DNA of 16,758 nt from CAYQUC01 sp964514215 (GTDB lineage Bacteria; Pseudomonadota; Gammaproteobacteria; UBA6429; Thiohalophilaceae): positions 1 to 16,758 of the forward strand of contig CAZEPW010000069.1 in the NCBI GenBank assembly GCA_964514215.1, in the 5' to 3' direction. This document shows positions 13,279-16,758 of the stretch, piece after piece; position 1 is the stretch's first letter, and each line of letters opens with the position of its first letter. Position numbers and translations under genes: made by a program. The notes beneath the pieces were generated by a model that saw only the letters and a program-made list of their open reading frames with translations, searched no databases and was not told where the DNA came from.

Positions 13279-14259
13279 GTGAATAAAACGGCAGCACATA
13301 TGACTGAATCTTTAACAGAAAATGATTTAGTATCACTTGAGCTATTTAAATCAGAAAAAGCCAGTGCTTTATCTTGGTTATTACCACATTGTAAATTACA
13401 AACCGTTAAACCAAACAGCGTTATTCTTGAGCCTAAAATAAAAAACAATACATTATTTTTTATTTTATCAGGACAGGCCGAAGTTCAATTGGAACAACAA
13501 GGATTAAAAGCCATTAGTTACTTAAAGCCAGGACAGTGCATTGGCGAGATGTCGATTATTGAGGGGGCAAGCCCATCGGCAAAAGTTGTTTCAACACAAG
13601 TTACAACGCTACTAACATTACCGGGAGAAATTTTATGGCAAATAATTGATCGCTCCCACGCTGTTTCTAAAAACCTTATTTATATGCTCTCGTCTCGAAT
13701 ACGACAAGACAATCATGTTATTTTAGAAAGTTTAGAGCTACAACAACTACATGAAAGAAAATCCAAGAATGACGTGCTAACGAATTTATTTAATCGTCGA
13801 TGGCTCGATGAAATGTTACCAAGAATATTTGAACGTTACCAGACTCAACACTCTAACTTCAGCATTATCATGCTCGATATCGATCACTTTAAGCATTATA
13901 ACGATAACTATGGCCATATATCCGGTGATGCCGCGATAAGAAATATTGCTGCAACCATTACCGATAATATTCGACCTAACGACATGGCCGCTCGATATGG
14001 TGGCGAAGAATTTATGGTATTACTACCGGACACTAATAAAGAAGAAGCAGAAATTATTGCCGAACGCTTGCGTATTGCAGTTAAGGCAAAAAAAATAGTC
14101 TCAGAAAATAAAACCGAATTACCATCGATAACAGCTTCATTTGGAATAGCAACGAGCTATAAGGGAGTGAGCCTAATTGATTTAATCTGTAATGCTGATA
14201 CAGCATTATATAAAGCTAAGGAAAATGGCCGAAATTGTATTTACAGTGATATAAATTAA
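13279..14259 (+). CDS. Diguanylate cyclase with N-terminal cNMP-binding-like domain
   Basis: Makes c-di-GMP from two GTP. Residues about 37-130 form a cyclic-nucleotide-binding-type beta roll (LFFILSGQAEVQL, YLKPGQCIGEMSIIEGASPSAKVVS, then a C-helix), joined by a helical stalk (140-163) to a GGDEF domain. There D200 and the LDIDHFKHYNDNYGH motif, SGD (215-217) and the signature GGEEF (241-245) are intact. R232-x-x-D235 five residues before it is the product-inhibition I-site. It has no membrane segment, so it is cytosolic. In the phosphate-binding cassette the Arg that holds cyclic phosphate in CRP is replaced (GASPSA), so cAMP binding is doubtful. The start is a GTG with AGAGAG upstream; an ATG seven codons later is the alternative. 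The stop overlaps the convergent WYL-like gene by 4 bp. Confidence 0.93.
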   Translation: MNKTAAHMTESLTENDLVSLELFKSEKASALSWLLPHCKLQTVKPNSVILEPKIKNNTLFFILSGQAEVQLEQQGLKAISYLKPGQCIGEMSIIEGASPSAKVVSTQVTTLLTLPGEILWQIIDRSHAVSKNLIYMLSSRIRQDNHVILESLELQQLHERKSKNDVLTNLFNRRWLDEMLPRIFERYQTQHSNFSIIMLDIDHFKHYNDNYGHISGDAAIRNIAATITDNIRPNDMAARYGGEEFMVLLPDTNKEEAEIIAERLRIAVKAKKIVSENKTELPSITASFGIATSYKGVSLIDLICNADTALYKAKENGRNCIYSDIN

Positions 14260-14633
14260 AACTGATATGATTTTTCAGCATCAATATCAACAGCAGAAAT
14301 AACACCGTTTTTAAATTCTTTTCGATTCGATTTAAATTTATGATTAGGAACAAAAAATTCATCGGATATCATTAAGCTTGTTATCAACCCAACTTCAAAC
14401 TTACGAGCTCCGGGTTTTTTAAATAAATTCGATTCATCTTGCACCCGAAAGCCACCAACGAGTATTCGACTATCAGCAGCTTTAAAAACAATGTAAGGCT
14501 CGAAAGTACGATAGTGCATATCAAGATCATAACGTAGACGGACAACTTTTCTATCACGTATTGCTAAACCCAATTGAGATTCCATCTCATAATTACGTTC
14601 AGCAGGAACAATTTTTTGATTTTGCAATGCCAC
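14256..14633 (-). CDS. Stand-alone WYL-like domain protein
   Basis: A 125-aa soluble protein. The pattern AIRDRKVVRLRYD, then YRTFEPYIVF, then ILVGGFRV, then ARKFEVGLITSLMISDEFFVP matches the strand order of WYL ligand-sensing domains, which bind small molecules or nucleic acid in transcription regulators and phage-defence control. The WYL tripeptide position reads ILV, and there is no helix-turn-helix, so it is not a complete regulator by itself. The start is GTG (14631-14633) with GGAG five bases upstream. It converges on the diguanylate cyclase; the two stop codons share TTAA. The family call rests on pattern similarity and is moderate; the function is unknown. Confidence 0.6.
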   Translation of the reverse strand: MALQNQKIVPAERNYEMESQLGLAIRDRKVVRLRYDLDMHYRTFEPYIVFKAADSRILVGGFRVQDESNLFKKPGARKFEVGLITSLMISDEFFVPNHKFKSNRKEFKNGVISAVDIDAEKSYQF

Positions 14634-14959
14634 GTTAACTCCACAATTATTTGATACAGATTTAGCAGAAAAATTAGACTGATTTACGATTCAAAATTTG
14701 ACGCTCTATCACTATTATGGCTTATTACCTAGCTAATAGTTTGTTAATTTTGTTAACCAGTTCATATTCTCTACCGAAAGTTATTGAAAAACAAGCATAA
14801 TTGGATAAAAAGTGATTTATATACGATAAACGGTAAAATTTATAACACGTTACCAAAAATATACTCTGCAACTAAGCCGCATTGATGACAATTTTCGATT
14901 ATAACGATTTTAAATTAAAGAACTCCATCACACTAAACAAAGTCTATTTTTTAGAATGA
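14634..14959. other. 326-bp gene-free interval
   Basis: AT-rich DNA between the WYL-like gene start and the thioredoxin-like gene stop, both on the minus strand. It must hold the WYL-like gene promoter. I see only a weak 5-bp stem (GGTAA/TTACC around 14833-14855) and no T-run terminator for the upstream gene. No ORF with a plausible RBS. Confidence 0.45.
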
Positions 14960-15556
14960 TTATTGGTTTTCAATAAACCGAACAATTAATTTGGGTGGTA
15001 GCATACCGGCACGTTGCGCCATAATTTTCCCACTTGGAGAAAATACAACATAGGTCGGCGTGCCAACCCAGTTTTCATTGGTATAGTCTTTATATAATTT
15101 TGCAATGGTTTCCTGTTCGCCGATCAAATTTGGAAAATTAACACCATGAATATTAATGAATTCTTGGGCATCGGCTTTTTTAGCTTTGCCATCAATAGAT
15201 ATACCTAGCACTCTAATATTGTTATCACTTTTTTCGGCATGTAATTTTACAAATCCTTGTACTTCAACATTGCAAATATGACAATTGGATGCCCAAAACA
15301 TCACAACAGTCCATTGCTTGGCTTTTATGTAATCATCAAATTGAACCGCATTATCAGAAAAATCGAATAATTCATATGTTATTTTTTCAGGTTCTATTTC
15401 AGCGGATGCTGAAACCTGCGTTGTAACTTCTTCGCTAGGAGTCTCTATTGCTGTGTCGGATGATTCTTCTGTGGTTGCATAATTCGGTTGAGCAATTAAC
15501 ATCATCGCGACAAAAGCACCCGACTGCGTTAATAATTTAAAGACATTAATATTCAA
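14960..15556 (-). CDS. Secreted TlpA-like thioredoxin-fold disulfide reductase
   Basis: Periplasmic thiol-disulfide protein. I choose TTG 15554-15556 as start: it has GGAG seven bases upstream, and the product then begins with a normal signal peptide (MNINVFKLL, hydrophobic core ending near residue 27 at NYA). The frame is open to an ATG at 15625, but that start has no RBS and adds a poor N-terminus. From TTG the product is 198 aa. After a Thr/Ser/Glu-rich spacer (28-55) comes a thioredoxin fold with C92-H-I-C95 after VVMFWASN, and the cis-Pro loop GTPTYVVF (P167) before SPSGK, typical of TlpA/ResA. Likely roles are reduction of cytochrome c or other periplasmic thiols, but no cytochrome genes are nearby. 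The AI-2E permease lies upstream, same strand. Confidence 0.88.
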   Translation of the reverse strand: MNINVFKLLTQSGAFVAMMLIAQPNYATTEESSDTAIETPSEEVTTQVSASAEIEPEKITYELFDFSDNAVQFDDYIKAKQWTVVMFWASNCHICNVEVQGFVKLHAEKSDNNIRVLGISIDGKAKKADAQEFINIHGVNFPNLIGEQETIAKLYKDYTNENWVGTPTYVVFSPSGKIMAQRAGMLPPKLIVRFIENQ

Positions 15557-15606
15557 TTCCGTTCTCCAACAAAAATATACAGTAATAACTAAACTATGTG
15601 AGTACA

Positions 15607-15633
15607 TTAAACTAACAAAGTTCATTAGTTTAA
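15607..15633. repeat. Perfect 9-bp inverted repeat between permease and thioredoxin-like gene
   Basis: TTAAACTAA (15607-15615) and TTAGTTTAA (15625-15633) are exact inverted copies with a 9-base loop, in the 93-bp gap between the permease stop and the chosen TTG start. There is no T-tract, so an operator or mRNA processing hairpin is as likely as a terminator. Confidence 0.4.
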
Positions 15634-15649
15634 CAATACCATGCTTTTC

Positions 15650-16687
15650 TTATGATCTTGGTTCATGTTCACTTTCCGGGCCGAGTAAAATGGCTAGCCA
15701 CTTCGATTCATTATTGCTTTCGAGGGCAATTTTCAATGTCATGGTTAAGGGCACCGATAATAACATACCCACCGGTCCTAAGATCCAACCCCAAAACACT
15801 AATGATAAAAACACCACTAATGTTGATAAACCAACTCCACGTCCCATAAACTTAGGCTCAACCACGTTGCCCACAACAATATTTACCACGACATATGCAA
15901 TTGCAACTGATAGCGCAGCCCCCGAACCAATTTGAATTAACGCCATTAAAACTGCTGGAATGGCGGCCAAAATAGAACCAAGGTTTGGGATGAAGTTTAA
16001 TAAGAATGCTAACAACCCCCAAAGTAACGGATATTTAACACCAAGAATCCATAAAAATACTGCAATGATGATACCAGTTAATAAACTAACCGCTGCTTTT
16101 ATAGCCATGTATTTCTTTAACGATTCTAAAAATTTATCGACGTGAAACTGTGTATTTGCTTTATCACCAAATGCTGTTTTAATTTTAGAATTAAAACTTG
16201 AGGATTCTAATAAGATAAAAATCACCGCTAACAATATTAGAAACCCGTTGGTTAAAACATTTCCAAACTCGGAGAGGATTTTAGCCACGTATTTCATTGC
16301 TATTGCAGGATCAAAATATTCAGTGACATTAACCGCCGATAAGTCTATTCCAACTTTAGCTAACCATATGAAACCACTTTGAAAAATTGTATCAATTCGC
16401 GATTGATACAATGGTAATGATTTTAAAAAATCGTCAATTGAACTTCCGATTAAACTTGCCAGTAATAATCCAACAATAACAACAACTGCCATGACAATAA
16501 ATAATGAAATAACAGTGGGTATTTTTTTTGAATTCAACCAAAAAAATGCCGGTGCACTAATTACCGCAATAAACCCCGAAAGTAAAACAGGAATAATAAT
16601 TGCTGATGCAGTTTTAACACCCGCAATGACTATCACAAAAGCTGCACTGATAAGCAAAAACCGAGTAGCTGATGACATCGTTTGCAT
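15650..16687 (-). CDS. AI-2E/PerM family permease
   Basis: An inner-membrane protein of the AI-2E transporter (PerM/YhhT) superfamily, 345 aa. Hydrophobic segments occur near 9-27, 30-50, 58-82, 143-161, 200-220, 222-240, 240-262, 264-282 and 290-325, the usual arrangement with a soluble loop around 85-140. The diagnostic C-terminal signature VVNIVVGNVVEPKFMGRGVGLSTLVV plus WGWILGPVGMLLSVPLT is intact. The start at 16687 has AAGG about 9 bases upstream; a second ATG three codons on is possible. Substrates in this family vary (AI-2 export in a few; Na+/H+ exchange in others) and cannot be assigned here. The thioredoxin-like gene follows on the same strand. Confidence 0.93.
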   Translation of the reverse strand: MQTMSSATRFLLISAAFVIVIAGVKTASAIIIPVLLSGFIAVISAPAFFWLNSKKIPTVISLFIVMAVVVIVGLLLASLIGSSIDDFLKSLPLYQSRIDTIFQSGFIWLAKVGIDLSAVNVTEYFDPAIAMKYVAKILSEFGNVLTNGFLILLAVIFILLESSSFNSKIKTAFGDKANTQFHVDKFLESLKKYMAIKAAVSLLTGIIIAVFLWILGVKYPLLWGLLAFLLNFIPNLGSILAAIPAVLMALIQIGSGAALSVAIAYVVVNIVVGNVVEPKFMGRGVGLSTLVVFLSLVFWGWILGPVGMLLSVPLTMTLKIALESNNESKWLAILLGPESEHEPRS

Positions 16688-16758
16688 ATTTTCTACCTTA
16701 TTTATTAACCTGAACTCGGGATAAGCAAATATAATTTAAATAAACAAATTAAGTCGTT

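Noticed and set aside
1..16758. Mobile elements, CRISPR arrays, tRNA or rRNA genes
   Set aside because: No transposase, integrase, spaced direct repeats, or tRNA/rRNA-like blocks were seen on either strand.

Overview
The window is AT-rich chromosomal DNA of a gammaproteobacterium. MutH is the strongest pointer, because it is confined to Dam-methylating Gammaproteobacteria and relatives. PerM-like, SlyD-like and DUF1631 genes and a GEMM-I RNA fit the same placement. There is no rRNA, tRNA, IS element, prophage or CRISPR array. Gene density and codon use look uniform, so this reads as a core-type region rather than an island.

Layout. (1) 1-966 (-): adenylate kinase with a zinc-type LID and a very long lysine-rich tail that runs off the window. 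A 767-bp gene-poor gap separates it from the divergent ppa (1734-2282, +), a YfcE-like phosphodiesterase and a membrane-anchored DUF302 protein, closed by an intrinsic terminator. (2) 3639-4925: a molybdenum-cofactor locus, moaD-moaE (-) divergent from moaC (+). (3) 5083-6863: a secreted Sel1-repeat protein with a very acidic linker, then a small one-helix membrane protein on the opposite strand. (4) 6981-8825 (+): a putative 17-aa leader ORF overlapping the mutH start, then mutH, a SAM methyltransferase and a GIY-YIG protein in close succession. (5) 8890-9606: a helical protein of unknown function. (6) 9629-14259: a cyclic-di-GMP neighbourhood, made of a perfect 13-bp inverted repeat, a GEMM-I (c-di-GMP-I) riboswitch, an 803-aa DUF1631 protein, a SlyD-like isomerase, and a diguanylate cyclase with a cNMP-binding-like sensor domain and an intact RxxD inhibitory site. 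(7) 14256-16687 (-): a stand-alone WYL-like protein, a secreted TlpA-like thioredoxin with a probable TTG start, and an AI-2E/PerM family permease.

How the parts work together. MoaC, MoaD and MoaE cover the cyclic-pyranopterin and molybdopterin-synthase steps of Moco synthesis; moaA and moeB are not here. The most interesting region is 9.6-14.3 kb, where a c-di-GMP-sensing RNA lies ahead of a DUF1631 gene and a c-di-GMP-making enzyme is encoded just downstream. This suggests a local second-messenger circuit, although the functional link is inferred from position. The other standout is adenylate kinase fused to a histone-H1/AlgP-like basic tail.
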